Assembly (NCBI GenBank): GCA_024760505.1
Contig: CP058931.1
Coordinates: forward strand, 1,436,001-1,500,000
Origin: Nitrospira sp.
Lineage (GTDB): Bacteria; Nitrospirota; Nitrospiria; Nitrospirales; UBA8639
Reading direction: 5' to 3'
DNA length: 64,000 nt
The notes beneath the pieces were generated by a model. That model worked only from the letters and a program-made list of their open reading frames with translations. It made no database searches and was not told the DNA's origin. Within the stretch, counting starts at the first letter, position 1. Each line of letters opens with the position of its first letter. Shown here one piece after another: positions 45,026 through 53,466 of this stretch. Both the position numbers and the translations under genes were made by a program.

Positions 45026-45631
45026 GTGGATGATTATGCCCCCATCACTTTTCCGGAAAACCTTGGGAATTTCATGACCCAACATGTGCCTGAATGGCTA
45101 CGGGCGGCTCGTTCCAAATGGGAATATCGGGGACAGGAAAGACCGCCATTTGCGGAAAAGCCGTCTCCTGGCCAAGAATCTGTTTGGGATTATCCGAGGC
45201 CTCCTCGTCTGATGCCTGATCATCGCCGAGTGGTGGTCCGTATTCGGGAGAAGGTTCTGGCCGATTCCTGCTCCGCGTTTCGATTTTTGGAGACGGCGAG
45301 TCCTCCGACTTTTTATCTTCCTCCCTCCGATGTGGATGTGTCCGCTCTGGTTCTCACGTGCGCGTCATCTCTCTGTGAATGGAAAGGAACCGCTCAATAT
45401 TGGATGCTGGCTGAAGGGCAGAAAGAGGCGGAACCCGTTGCCTGGACGTATCCTCATCCTTATCCGGGATTTGAATCCATCGCCGGATATTTTTCCTTCT
45501 ACCCCGGCCGCGTGGAATGCTACGTCAATGATGAGCGTGTCCGGCCCCAACCGGGCGGGTTTTATGGTGGCTGGGTGACCAGGGAAATTGTTGGTCCGTT
45601 TAAAGGCCTAATGGGTACGGGGGGATGGTAG
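45026..45631 (+). CDS. DUF427-domain protein
   Basis: A 201-residue protein whose second half matches DUF427: RRVVVRIREKVLADSCSAFRFLET, then FYLPPSDVDVSALVLT, CEWKGTAQYWML and PVAWTYPHPYPGF, with FYPGRVECYVNDERV. Conserved in bacteria and fungi; function unknown (sometimes labelled nucleotidyltransferase-like without proof). The N-terminal 70 residues (PENLGNFMTQHVPEWLRAAR) are an extension. GTG start at 45026; ATG at 45062 region is a fallback. Confidence 0.8.
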   Translation: MDDYAPITFPENLGNFMTQHVPEWLRAARSKWEYRGQERPPFAEKPSPGQESVWDYPRPPRLMPDHRRVVVRIREKVLADSCSAFRFLETASPPTFYLPPSDVDVSALVLTCASSLCEWKGTAQYWMLAEGQKEAEPVAWTYPHPYPGFESIAGYFSFYPGRVECYVNDERVRPQPGGFYGGWVTREIVGPFKGLMGTGGW

Positions 45632-45751
45632 GTGCGGGACGTTTCCATAACAAATTTTTTCGCCGGAGTTGACCGAACAGGCAAAAAGAGTTTGAAAATT
45701 TAGAATAGAATCGGTCATTGGTTCAGAGTAGATGTAAAAGGAAGCCTGATC

Positions 45752-46627
45752 ATGACTCTGCCGACACGAGTGTTGGGAAAAACCGGAATATCCTTACCCA
45801 TTCTTGGATTTGGCACTGCGCAAGCAGGAAAACGGCTGACTCACCGCGAGGCGATACATTTATTTGAGGCTGCCCTCAATGCGGGCGTGAAATATTTTGA
45901 TACCGCACCTGAATTTGCGGGATATGGGAAAGCCCAGGAACAATTGGGCCACCTGCTGAAGATGCGGCGACAAGAGATTTTTTTAGTCACCAAATGTTAT
46001 GACCCCACCTATGATGGCGCACTAAAGCTATTAGAGCGCAATCTTAAAGAACTCCAAACGGATTACGCGGATTTGGTCTTTGTGCATAGTCTTGGGGCTG
46101 ACAAAATGGATCCCGCTGTGGTGTTTGGTCGCAAGGGAGCTTACAACGGGTTGGTCAAAGCCCAATCATTGGGATTGACCAAATTCATCGGCTTGTCCGG
46201 TCACAATCGTCCTGGAAGGTTTGCCGATGCCATTCAACGCGTTGAGGTTGATGTGCTGCTCAATGTCGTCAATTTTGCTGACCGACATACCTACAATTTT
46301 GAAGAGCGAGTGTGGACGGTTGCCAACCGCTTGAACCTGGGCCTAATTGCCATGAAAGTGTTTGGAGGGGGGCAGAAATCAGGGGGAAACAGCCTAAGCC
46401 ATTGCTTGATGCCCATCTCCCATTTAGATATGGCTTTTCGCTATGCCTTGAGCGTACCCCAGGTCACGTGTGCGGTCATCGGAATGGCCACACCAGGGGA
46501 ATTGAAGGACAACCTTCGACGCGCGCACACATTTACACCTCTGAATGACCGCGAAGGGAAGAATCTTCTCAAGGCCGGCCGCGTTCTCGCCTCTCAGTGG
46601 GGAACCCATTTCGGAACGTTGGTCTAA
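45752..46627 (+). CDS. aldo/keto reductase
   Basis: A 291-residue NAD(P)H-dependent reductase with a TIM-barrel fold. Catalytic residues in order: Asp in YFDTAPEF, Tyr in FAGYGKAQEQLG, Lys in LVTKCYDP and His in VFVHSLGAD. The C-terminal cofactor region SVPQVTCAVIGMATPGELKDNL is typical. Substrate unknown. Single-gene unit. Confidence 0.88.
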   Translation: MTLPTRVLGKTGISLPILGFGTAQAGKRLTHREAIHLFEAALNAGVKYFDTAPEFAGYGKAQEQLGHLLKMRRQEIFLVTKCYDPTYDGALKLLERNLKELQTDYADLVFVHSLGADKMDPAVVFGRKGAYNGLVKAQSLGLTKFIGLSGHNRPGRFADAIQRVEVDVLLNVVNFADRHTYNFEERVWTVANRLNLGLIAMKVFGGGQKSGGNSLSHCLMPISHLDMAFRYALSVPQVTCAVIGMATPGELKDNLRRAHTFTPLNDREGKNLLKAGRVLASQWGTHFGTLV

Positions 46628-46994
46628 TCCTTCATCTCTTTAGCTAGAGGTCGAGAGGAACGCAAGGAATTCTGGGTCCCATCGTTTCATCTCAAAATTT
46701 AATCCAACGAAAAAAAATTTTTAAGGTTACGGTGAGGTTTCGGGGTAGCGGACAGGCGATCCCATGTCTCCTTTTCTCTCAGACCACGGGTCGCGAACCA
46801 GTTGAGATGGGTGATTCTCCCTGTACATTCCAAACCACTCGCCACATTTATTTTTACAAGGCAGGCGAACCTGTTTGTGTAGGTACGTTTTGATGCCACA
46901 TACTCTCATCGTGTGGCTAGGGCTGCGTGGGATATGTTTCTGGTAGGAAAAAGACCTCTCGCAGGAAACTTCTAATTAGAAAAACTTTACCTGC

Positions 46995-47227
46995 TGGGAG
47001 TGTTGAATAAAACCAATTTCCAAGGTCATATTGACCAAACGTTGCATATTAGAGGCATCGGGACGGTTCAAAAAAACATGCCCTGAGCCTTTCGAAGGGT
47101 TCGTCCAGTCTTGCCCTGAGTCACGTCTAAGGGAAGGCCGCAGTCATTTTGCGTGCAGAGCGTACTTCCAGTACGTGAGCACGGAAAAATGGCGAGAACG
47201 CCGCTGGCGGATTTTTTCAACAGCCCC
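46995..47227 (+). repeat. dispersed intergenic repeat, copy 4 (interrupted)
   Basis: Full-length copy of the family, enlarged by about 45 bp of inserted sequence between GGTTCAAAAAAA and AGGCCGCAG. The left part (GTGTTGAATAAAACCAATTTCC) and right part (CGTACTTCCAGTACGTGAGC to TTTTTTCAACAGCCCC) match copies 1 and 2. It ends 3 bp from the opgD stop codon. The remaining DNA in 46628-46994 holds no supported gene. Confidence 0.85.
47079..47133 (+). repeat. two short CCCTGAG...AAGGG repeats nested in copy 4
   Basis: TGCCCTGAGCCTTTCGAAGG (47079 onward) and TGCCCTGAGTCACGTCTAAGG (shortened here; 47112 onward) share the same ends, TGCCCTGAG and AAGGG, and flank the host-repeat bases TTCGTCCAGTC. The first is the short near-palindrome of the CCCTTCGA/TCAGGGC type that I recall as a dispersed repeat in many unrelated bacteria. 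Confidence 0.6.
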
Positions 47228-47230
47228 CTG

Positions 47231-48796
47231 CTAGTCATAGCTAAAGGGTAGGTATTGGTAGAGCCAGGTTTCGGTCAAGGTTCGATCTCCAAGTTTGAGA
47301 AAGAGGCGGAGATTGACCGGCTCCTTGCCTTCGACATAGAGATCGAAAAACGCTCGCCAGTTCTTGGTGCCGACTATCTGCAGCGCGTATTCGTTGTCGA
47401 TTCGTCCCTTGGACGTGCTGATGACCGGTTGAACCTTGTCCAGCTTTTCGACCTCGTTGAGCGGCCCACCCTCGAAGTCGATCACGAACTTTCGACCGCC
47501 TTTCGGGCGCGGCTGCCCGGGAACGCCGGCATTGCCGAGTCGGGTATGGTTGACCCGTGCGACTGCTTCGGACGGATAGGGCTCGGTTGCCACCCAATGG
47601 AGCCGATAGGCGTAGTGCCACTCGGAGCCTGCCTTCACAGATTCCTTCGGCAGCCAATAGATGACGATATTGTCATGGATTTCGTCGTCGGTCGGAATTT
47701 CGATCAATTGGATTTCGCCTTCGTTCCACTCACCTACCGGCTCGATCCAGACGCTCGGTCTCCGGTCATAGAATACACCGTCATCCTCATAGTGGTAGAA
47801 GGCGCGATCCCTCTGCAGCAGCCCAAAACCCTTGGGGTTGGTGTCGACGAAGCTGTTGGTCATGACGGATGACGGGTTGTTGAGTGGGCGCCAAATACGT
47901 TCGCCTGCGCCTGTCCACATCGCCAGACCGTCGTTGTCATGAATTTCCGGCCGCCAGTCCCTGATCTGATGGCGATTGTTCTCGGCATACCAGAACATGC
48001 TGGTCAGTGGCGCGACCCCCAGGCGTTTGATGTCCTGGCGTGCATAGAGATTGGCGTCGATATCCATGACAATCTGCTGGTTCTTAATGCAGACCATGCG
48101 GAAAGCGCCAGTTACACTCGGCCCGTCCAGCAGGGCATAGATCACATATTCCTTGCTGTCCGGGGCTCCTGGTTCCAACCAGAATTCGGTGAATCGTGGA
48201 AATTCTTCCGGGGTGGGGAGGGCCGGGTCGATCGCCACCCCTCTCGCCGAAAGGCCGTATTGATTGAGTTCCCCGGAGCTACGGAAATAGGAGGCTCCGA
48301 GAAACGCCATCCAATCGGTGGTCGCTCCTGGTCCATCTTGGAGGCGAAAGCCGGAGAATCCAAGATCATCCGGGAAGATTTTGCCGAGACTGGTTCCGCC
48401 GAAGTTGAAGTACTCGGAACGGTAGAGAATTTCTCTGGACCGGCCATCTTCAAGAGCATGAACCTTTACCGGCACTTTGAAATACCGGCCGAGATGGAAG
48501 AATTGAGCCGGAAAATTCACGCTACCGTCTTCGCCCAGGCCCCGTTCGCGTTTAAATACAATCTGCTGAAAGGCGTCGTAGTCGATCGATTCCAATACTT
48601 GGTCATGACGGACCAGTGGCTCCTCATAGGGCCTGGTGGCCATCGCCTTGGCGCGTTGCTTCAGCTCATCAAATGAGAAAGGTTTGGCCGTACCGAACTG
48701 GATTCCGGAGGTCCCGGCTCTACTTCTCGCCTGCGGGAGTCCAGCCAAGGCACCAAGAGCGCCCATCACCAAGAGGAACTGTCGGCGATTCAACAT
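47231..48796 (-). CDS. opgD: glucan biosynthesis protein OpgD/MdoD-like
   Basis: A 521-residue periplasmic protein of the OpgG/OpgD family, which shapes osmoregulated periplasmic glucans. The twin-arginine signal is NRRQFLLVMGALGALAGLP, characteristic of OpgD rather than OpgG. Family blocks include FFHLGRYFKVPVKVHAL, GFSGFRLQ, SARGVAIDPALPTPEEFPRFTEFW, and MFWYAENNRHQIRDWRPEIHDNDGLAMWTG. ATG 48796 starts the Tat signal; the frame is open 13 codons further. No opgH glucosyltransferase is in the window. A dispersed repeat abuts the stop codon. Confidence 0.92.
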   Translation of the reverse strand: MLNRRQFLLVMGALGALAGLPQARSRAGTSGIQFGTAKPFSFDELKQRAKAMATRPYEEPLVRHDQVLESIDYDAFQQIVFKRERGLGEDGSVNFPAQFFHLGRYFKVPVKVHALEDGRSREILYRSEYFNFGGTSLGKIFPDDLGFSGFRLQDGPGATTDWMAFLGASYFRSSGELNQYGLSARGVAIDPALPTPEEFPRFTEFWLEPGAPDSKEYVIYALLDGPSVTGAFRMVCIKNQQIVMDIDANLYARQDIKRLGVAPLTSMFWYAENNRHQIRDWRPEIHDNDGLAMWTGAGERIWRPLNNPSSVMTNSFVDTNPKGFGLLQRDRAFYHYEDDGVFYDRRPSVWIEPVGEWNEGEIQLIEIPTDDEIHDNIVIYWLPKESVKAGSEWHYAYRLHWVATEPYPSEAVARVNHTRLGNAGVPGQPRPKGGRKFVIDFEGGPLNEVEKLDKVQPVISTSKGRIDNEYALQIVGTKNWRAFFDLYVEGKEPVNLRLFLKLGDRTLTETWLYQYLPFSYD

Positions 48797-49751
48797 ATCC
48801 GGGCCACCGCATAGGTTTGGAGATTCGAGGGGCAAGTGTTCTCCAGGAGCTGGTTCCTGTGCGAGAGAGGAAATACCGGTGTCGACAGCCTAGGAATTTT
48901 CCTAACAGTTTGTGAAGAATTGACAGGTAACCCCGAAGCAGGGGGACTTTTGAGAAAACTGACACCCACAGTCATTTTTTGGACTCCGTTGAGGGCTTCC
49001 AATTCTGACCCTCGGTTCGACGTTTGGTGATAAGAAAATTAAACGGGATTTTGGGAGGATCAGATAAATACCAAAGAAGTCATCGGATGGTCAATCGGCG
49101 CGGGACGAGGATCGGAGGGGAATACGCATAAAAAATGCATGTATATGCGAATTTTTGATAATTTTAAGGGGGACTGAAAAACGACTGAAAAACGCTACCC
49201 TGGATTGTCACACGAAGAACAATGACAAGCATTCGAATGGTCATAGGTGCCATTCTCCTTGCCATCCCGTTCCCTTATTCTCTTGTTGATTGGTTTTTCT
49301 GCATGACTCGCCTGGGTCCGTGGTTTTCCCGTGAATAGAGAGGAACGCATTTTTTCCTAAAATTATCGGAATATTGTCTGCGAATGACATGAATGGTTTA
49401 ATCATTCGGAGGTTCTCTCAGTTTTTTTGTTCCATTAATATGTAGAATGATGTAGACTACGACATCTTCCTTCATAATTAAGCTGAGTTATCGTGGACCA
49501 GGATAGTGTCATGCCCCCAACGTCCTTTCCTGACATGCCTACCTGCCTGATCCAGGCAATTCCCAAACTATTTCTATATATTCCTCCGGATCATGGCTTC
49601 CCTGATCCGAATCACGTCGCCTTGAAAACTAATTGAAATGCCATATACGGTGGACAGAAATGCCTTTTTGTTAACCAGACAGCCTGAAGATATGTAGAAG
49701 CCATAAGCGCTCTAGAGAATATTGATGAAACGAAATGAGAAAGGACGCACA
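48797..49751. other. long interval upstream of the large repeat protein
   Basis: Mostly non-coding. Contains the short frame at 49222-49338 and AT-rich DNA at 49360-49500 that could hold promoters. No RNA gene recognised. TTTAATCATTCGG and TAGAATGATG near 49400-49450 are candidates for promoter parts but cannot be paired with confidence. Confidence 0.4.
49222..49338 (+). CDS. possible 38-residue membrane peptide
   Basis: A short frame (begins MTSIRMVIGAILLAIPF, ends WFSRE) with one hydrophobic segment. The composition is that of a small membrane protein, and it is isolated in a non-coding interval. The ribosome site (ACGAAGAAC) is weak, so support is limited. Confidence 0.25.
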   Translation: MTSIRMVIGAILLAIPFPYSLVDWFFCMTRLGPWFSRE

Positions 49752-52586
49752 ATGCGGAAAGCTCACGTGAAGGTATTGCCTTTGGGGGCTATCGTTTTTG
49801 TCCTGGTATTGCTAGGTGGAGTGTTTCCGTCCATGGCTCAGGCCGTTGACCTTACCATCACCTTTGCCGGATCAGGCACTGGAAGGGTTGAAGCCAATTC
49901 GCCTGGGACTGATACGTTGAACATTTTTTCGAGTAACACGCTAGACTATGATCAAAATGCCTCTGTCACGCTTACCGCCGCTCCGACCGGGATTGGGGCA
50001 TCACAGTCGGTCTTCAGCAGTTGGGCTGGTTGTGCAAGCACATCCGGAAATCAGTGCACCGTAGTTATGGATGCTGCCAGGTTGGTAACCGTGACCTTTA
50101 ATCTCGCATCGGTGAATCCCCCGGTCTCCCCTCCCGTCAATCTTACTGTCAATTTTGCGGGAACCGGAACGGGACAGGTTGCTGGAAGTGGGGCGGGGAC
50201 CGCGACATTCACTATATTTAATAGCCAAACAATTTCCTATGACCTTGTTCAACCACCATCTTCTGTCACTCTCACAGCCACTCCGACTGGTTTAGGGGCA
50301 TCTCTGTCAATCTTTGCTGGTTGGAGCGGTGCCGGGTGCACAGGCACAGGTACCTGTACAGTGAGTATGTCGGCTGCGCGGACGGTGACTGCGACGTTTA
50401 CGCTCGTGCAACGGACATTGACGGTCACGAAAGCCGGGACGGGCAGTGGGACCGTGACCAGTGTGCCCGGAGGCATCTCCTGCGGGAATGACTGTACGGA
50501 GGGCTATGCCAATGGGACGGCAGTGACGTTGACGGCGGTGGCGAGTGCAGGTTCGACGTTTGGGGGCTGGAGCGGCGGCGGCTGCTCGGGCACGGGCACG
50601 TGTACGGTGAGTATGACGGCGGCGCAGGCGGTGACCGCGACGTTTACACCCGTGCAACGGACCCTGAGGGTTACGAAGGACGGGACGGGCATTGGGACCG
50701 TGACCAGTGTGCCCGGAGGCATCTCCTGCGGGAACGACTGTACGGAGGGCTATGCCAATGGGACGTCGGTGACGCTGATGGCCGTGGCGAGTGCCGGTTC
50801 GACCTTTACGGGTTGGAGGGGGGGCGGTTGTTCGGGCACGGGCACGTGTATCGTGACCATGACGGCGTCGCAGGCAGTGACCGCCACGTTTACGCCCGTG
50901 CAACAGACCCTGACGGTCACGAAGCCCGGGACGGGCAGTGGGACCGTGACCAGTGTGCCCGGGGGCATCTCCTGCGGGAACGACTGTTCCGAGGGCTATG
51001 CCAATGGAACGTCGGTGACGCTGACGGCGGGGGCGAGTGCCGGCTCGACCTTTACGGGCTGGAGCGGTGGCGGCTGTTCGGGCACGGGCACCTGTACGGT
51101 GAGTATGACGGCCGCGCAGACGGTGAGCGCCACGTTTACGACCGTGCAACGGACGCTGACGATCACGAAAGCCGGGACGGGCAGTGGGACGGTCACCAGT
51201 GTGCCCGGGGGCATCTCCTGCGGGAGCGACTGTTCCGAGGGCTATGCCAATGGGACGTCGGTGACGCTGACGGCGGTGGCGAGTGGAGGCTCGACGTTTA
51301 TAGGCTGGAGTGGCAGCGGGTGTGAGGGCACGGGCACGGGCACCTGCACGGTGAGTATGACGGCCGCACGGACGGTGACGGCCACGTTTACTCAGAATCC
51401 AGGCAATCAACCCCCCTCGGTGAGTGCGGGACCTTCAATCACCATTGCGTTACCGAATACGGCCACGCTGACAGGCACGGTGACGGATGATGGCCTGCCG
51501 GCCACGCCAGGGACGGTTTCCATCACCTGGAGTAAAGTGAGCGGGCCGGGGACGGTCATCTTTGGGAATGCGTCGGCCCTGAGTACCACGGCCAGTTTCA
51601 GCCAAGCGGGGACGTATGTGTTGCGGTTGTCTGCAACGGATGGTGAGTTTTTACGTAGTTCAGAGCTGACCATTACTGCGAAAAATCAGGGTGCAAGGAA
51701 GTTATCAAACGATTTGAACGCTGACGGAACCGCAGACCTCCTTTGGCGAAATAGCCTTAACGGGCTTGTGGTGGGCTGGCTCATGAATGATGCTGCGGTG
51801 ACCACCACCGGTGTGTTGGGTGGTGTTTCATCGAATTGGCAGATCATGGGTACGGGCGATGTGAATGCTGACGGCCAGGCCGACGTGATTTGGCGAAATA
51901 CGACGACCGGTGTCGTGGCGGTGTGGTTTATGAATGGGTTGACCCATACGTCGACGGGATTTCCCGGGAGCGCGTCCCTCAAATATGTGATCAAAGGAAT
52001 CGGGGATGTGGATGGCAATGGGACCGCGGATCTTATTTGGCACAATAGCGTCAGCGGGGGCTTGGCTATCTGGCTTATGAACGGGTCGACCATTACAAAA
52101 TTTGGGTTCCCTGGCAGTGCGCCTGTGCAATGGGAAGTCGCCGGTGTCGGTGATGTGAATGCCGATGAAAAAGCCGATGTGATTTGGCGGAATACGACGA
52201 CCGGGGCAGTGGCGGTGTGGTTCATGAACGGCTTGACCCATACGTCGACGGGATTTCCAGGGAGTGCGCCTCTCAGTTATGTCATTAAGGAAATCGGGGA
52301 TGTGGATGGCAATGGGACTGCCGATATCGTCTGGCACCATAAGTTAAATGGTTCGGTGGCCATCTGGATTATGAACGGGCCCACTGTGGCCTTTGTCGGG
52401 TTTCCTGGGGGAGTGCCCCTGGACTGGCAGATCACGGGAATGGGTGATGTGAATGCGGATGGTCAGGATGACGTCATTTGGCAAAACCGCGCTAGTGGGG
52501 CGGTGGCGCTGTGGTTAATGAACGGGAAAGACGTTATGGATACCAAATTCCCGCGCGGCACCTCCACTGACTGGGAGATTCAATAA
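49752..52586 (+). CDS. large secreted repeat protein: InlB B-type repeats, PKD-like domain and FG-GAP/VCBS-like repeats
   Basis: A 944-residue exported protein. Signal peptide VLPLGAIVFVLVLLGGVFPSMAQA. Residues to about 545 hold two divergent and four near-identical 82-residue copies of the InlB B-type repeat (end mark CTVSMTAARTVTATF), each with paired Cys residues (ISCGNDC). A PKD/Ig-like domain (about 550-640) follows, then about nine FG-GAP-like units of the form GDVNADGQADVIWRN...WFMNG with Asp-rich calcium loops (DxNxDGxxD). This is a beta-propeller of the kind used for adhesion. AAAGGA precedes ATG 49752. No sorting signal or anchor is seen. Confidence 0.88.
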   Translation: MRKAHVKVLPLGAIVFVLVLLGGVFPSMAQAVDLTITFAGSGTGRVEANSPGTDTLNIFSSNTLDYDQNASVTLTAAPTGIGASQSVFSSWAGCASTSGNQCTVVMDAARLVTVTFNLASVNPPVSPPVNLTVNFAGTGTGQVAGSGAGTATFTIFNSQTISYDLVQPPSSVTLTATPTGLGASLSIFAGWSGAGCTGTGTCTVSMSAARTVTATFTLVQRTLTVTKAGTGSGTVTSVPGGISCGNDCTEGYANGTAVTLTAVASAGSTFGGWSGGGCSGTGTCTVSMTAAQAVTATFTPVQRTLRVTKDGTGIGTVTSVPGGISCGNDCTEGYANGTSVTLMAVASAGSTFTGWRGGGCSGTGTCIVTMTASQAVTATFTPVQQTLTVTKPGTGSGTVTSVPGGISCGNDCSEGYANGTSVTLTAGASAGSTFTGWSGGGCSGTGTCTVSMTAAQTVSATFTTVQRTLTITKAGTGSGTVTSVPGGISCGSDCSEGYANGTSVTLTAVASGGSTFIGWSGSGCEGTGTGTCTVSMTAARTVTATFTQNPGNQPPSVSAGPSITIALPNTATLTGTVTDDGLPATPGTVSITWSKVSGPGTVIFGNASALSTTASFSQAGTYVLRLSATDGEFLRSSELTITAKNQGARKLSNDLNADGTADLLWRNSLNGLVVGWLMNDAAVTTTGVLGGVSSNWQIMGTGDVNADGQADVIWRNTTTGVVAVWFMNGLTHTSTGFPGSASLKYVIKGIGDVDGNGTADLIWHNSVSGGLAIWLMNGSTITKFGFPGSAPVQWEVAGVGDVNADEKADVIWRNTTTGAVAVWFMNGLTHTSTGFPGSAPLSYVIKEIGDVDGNGTADIVWHHKLNGSVAIWIMNGPTVAFVGFPGGVPLDWQITGMGDVNADGQDDVIWQNRASGAVALWLMNGKDVMDTKFPRGTSTDWEIQ
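50406..51395 (+). repeat. four tandem 246-bp repeats inside the large repeat protein gene
   Basis: Units start at 50406, 50652, 50898 and 51144 (mark GTGCAACRGAC), exactly 246 bp apart; the fourth is 6 bp longer through a GGCACG duplication. They are highly alike at the DNA level (ACCAGTGTGCCCGGRGGCAT is shared) and GC-rich compared with the surroundings, a sign of recent expansion by recombination. A long open frame on the other strand (50307-51410) is a by-product of this composition. Confidence 0.92.
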
Positions 52587-53466
52587 GGGTGATCTCATCA
52601 TGTGGCATCGTTTAATGTTGAAGGACAAACCGTCATGGCAAATATGGGAGTGAAAGTATCATTGTAGCTCTGCCGTGGATAGTCGTTATACTAAACGCAG
52701 AGTAAGCCGGGCTGTCAGTCCGGCAGTTTTGATAGAAGGCGAAACCTAAGGTATAAGCGGTAGGACAATTTCTTGTTTTTTATGAAAGCCTCACATCTTC
52801 GGGTGTGAGGCTTTTTTCATAGCAAACCTTTGCTCCCTTTTCATCTTGATCTCTCGAGAATATGGCAAGAGACTTTTCCCTGCTATTGGGAGGGTCTTTC
52901 ATCGATCCTCTGTGGCATGTCAACGCATCTCTCCGATTTTGTTTTTTTGGACAAACCTCTTGTTCCCATTGCTGTGTTGAATTTCCTCTTCTACGAGAAT
53001 GGGTTGTTCTCTCCTGCTAATTTATAAAAACGTGTTCGTCTGGTTCATGCGCCCGGCTTCGTGATCAAACTTTTCCGAGTAGGACGTCCTATCTCTTTTC
53101 GCCCAAACCTGATTCCTTTTCTTCGAATCGAAAAAACGAACAGCCATTCGGGTCCCTTCTGCTTTCGATCCCGAATCTCCCTAATTTCCGGTTGAGTGTT
53201 AATAGAAAGGCTGAGACTAGAGATAAGATTAACTCCTATTGGTGATTTTTGAAATTGATGACCGCAAACGGAAATGGCCCTTGAAATATAAGGGAGGAAT
53301 GACTCCATTGTGTTCTCCTCGAGAGAGAATTTCCAACGTTTTTGAGGAGTCTGGTAAGAAAATAAAGAAATGGCGAGGGAGGGAAGATCCGGAATGTGGT
53401 GCCTGATTTTTAAGAATGGAATTGTCTATCCGATAAGGTTAGTCAACCTTGCTCATGTAATCTTTT
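52587..53466. other. interval between the two large repeat protein genes
   Basis: No gene supported. After the first gene comes a hairpin GCCGG-loop-CCGGC (52706-52724) and then the strong terminator at 52785-52817. DNA from 52820 to 53466 is AT-rich with no open frame that has a ribosome site; it presumably contains the promoter of the second repeat protein. Confidence 0.45.
52785..52817 (+). terminator. Rho-independent terminator of the large repeat protein gene
   Basis: Perfect 11-bp stem: AAAGCCTCACA with TGTGAGGCTTT, loop TCTTCGGG, followed by TTT and CAT. It is 200 bp after the stop codon. Confidence 0.92.

Noticed and set aside
50307..51410. 367-residue open frame on the minus strand
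   Set aside because: It is antisense to the tandem 246-bp repeats, rich in Arg/His/Pro/Gly, has no ribosome site, and is explained by repeat composition.
52690..52770. Possible c-di-GMP (GEMM-I) riboswitch
   Set aside because: The run GGCGAAACC...GCGGTAG loosely recalls one, but the conserved core is absent and it lies after, not before, a gene.
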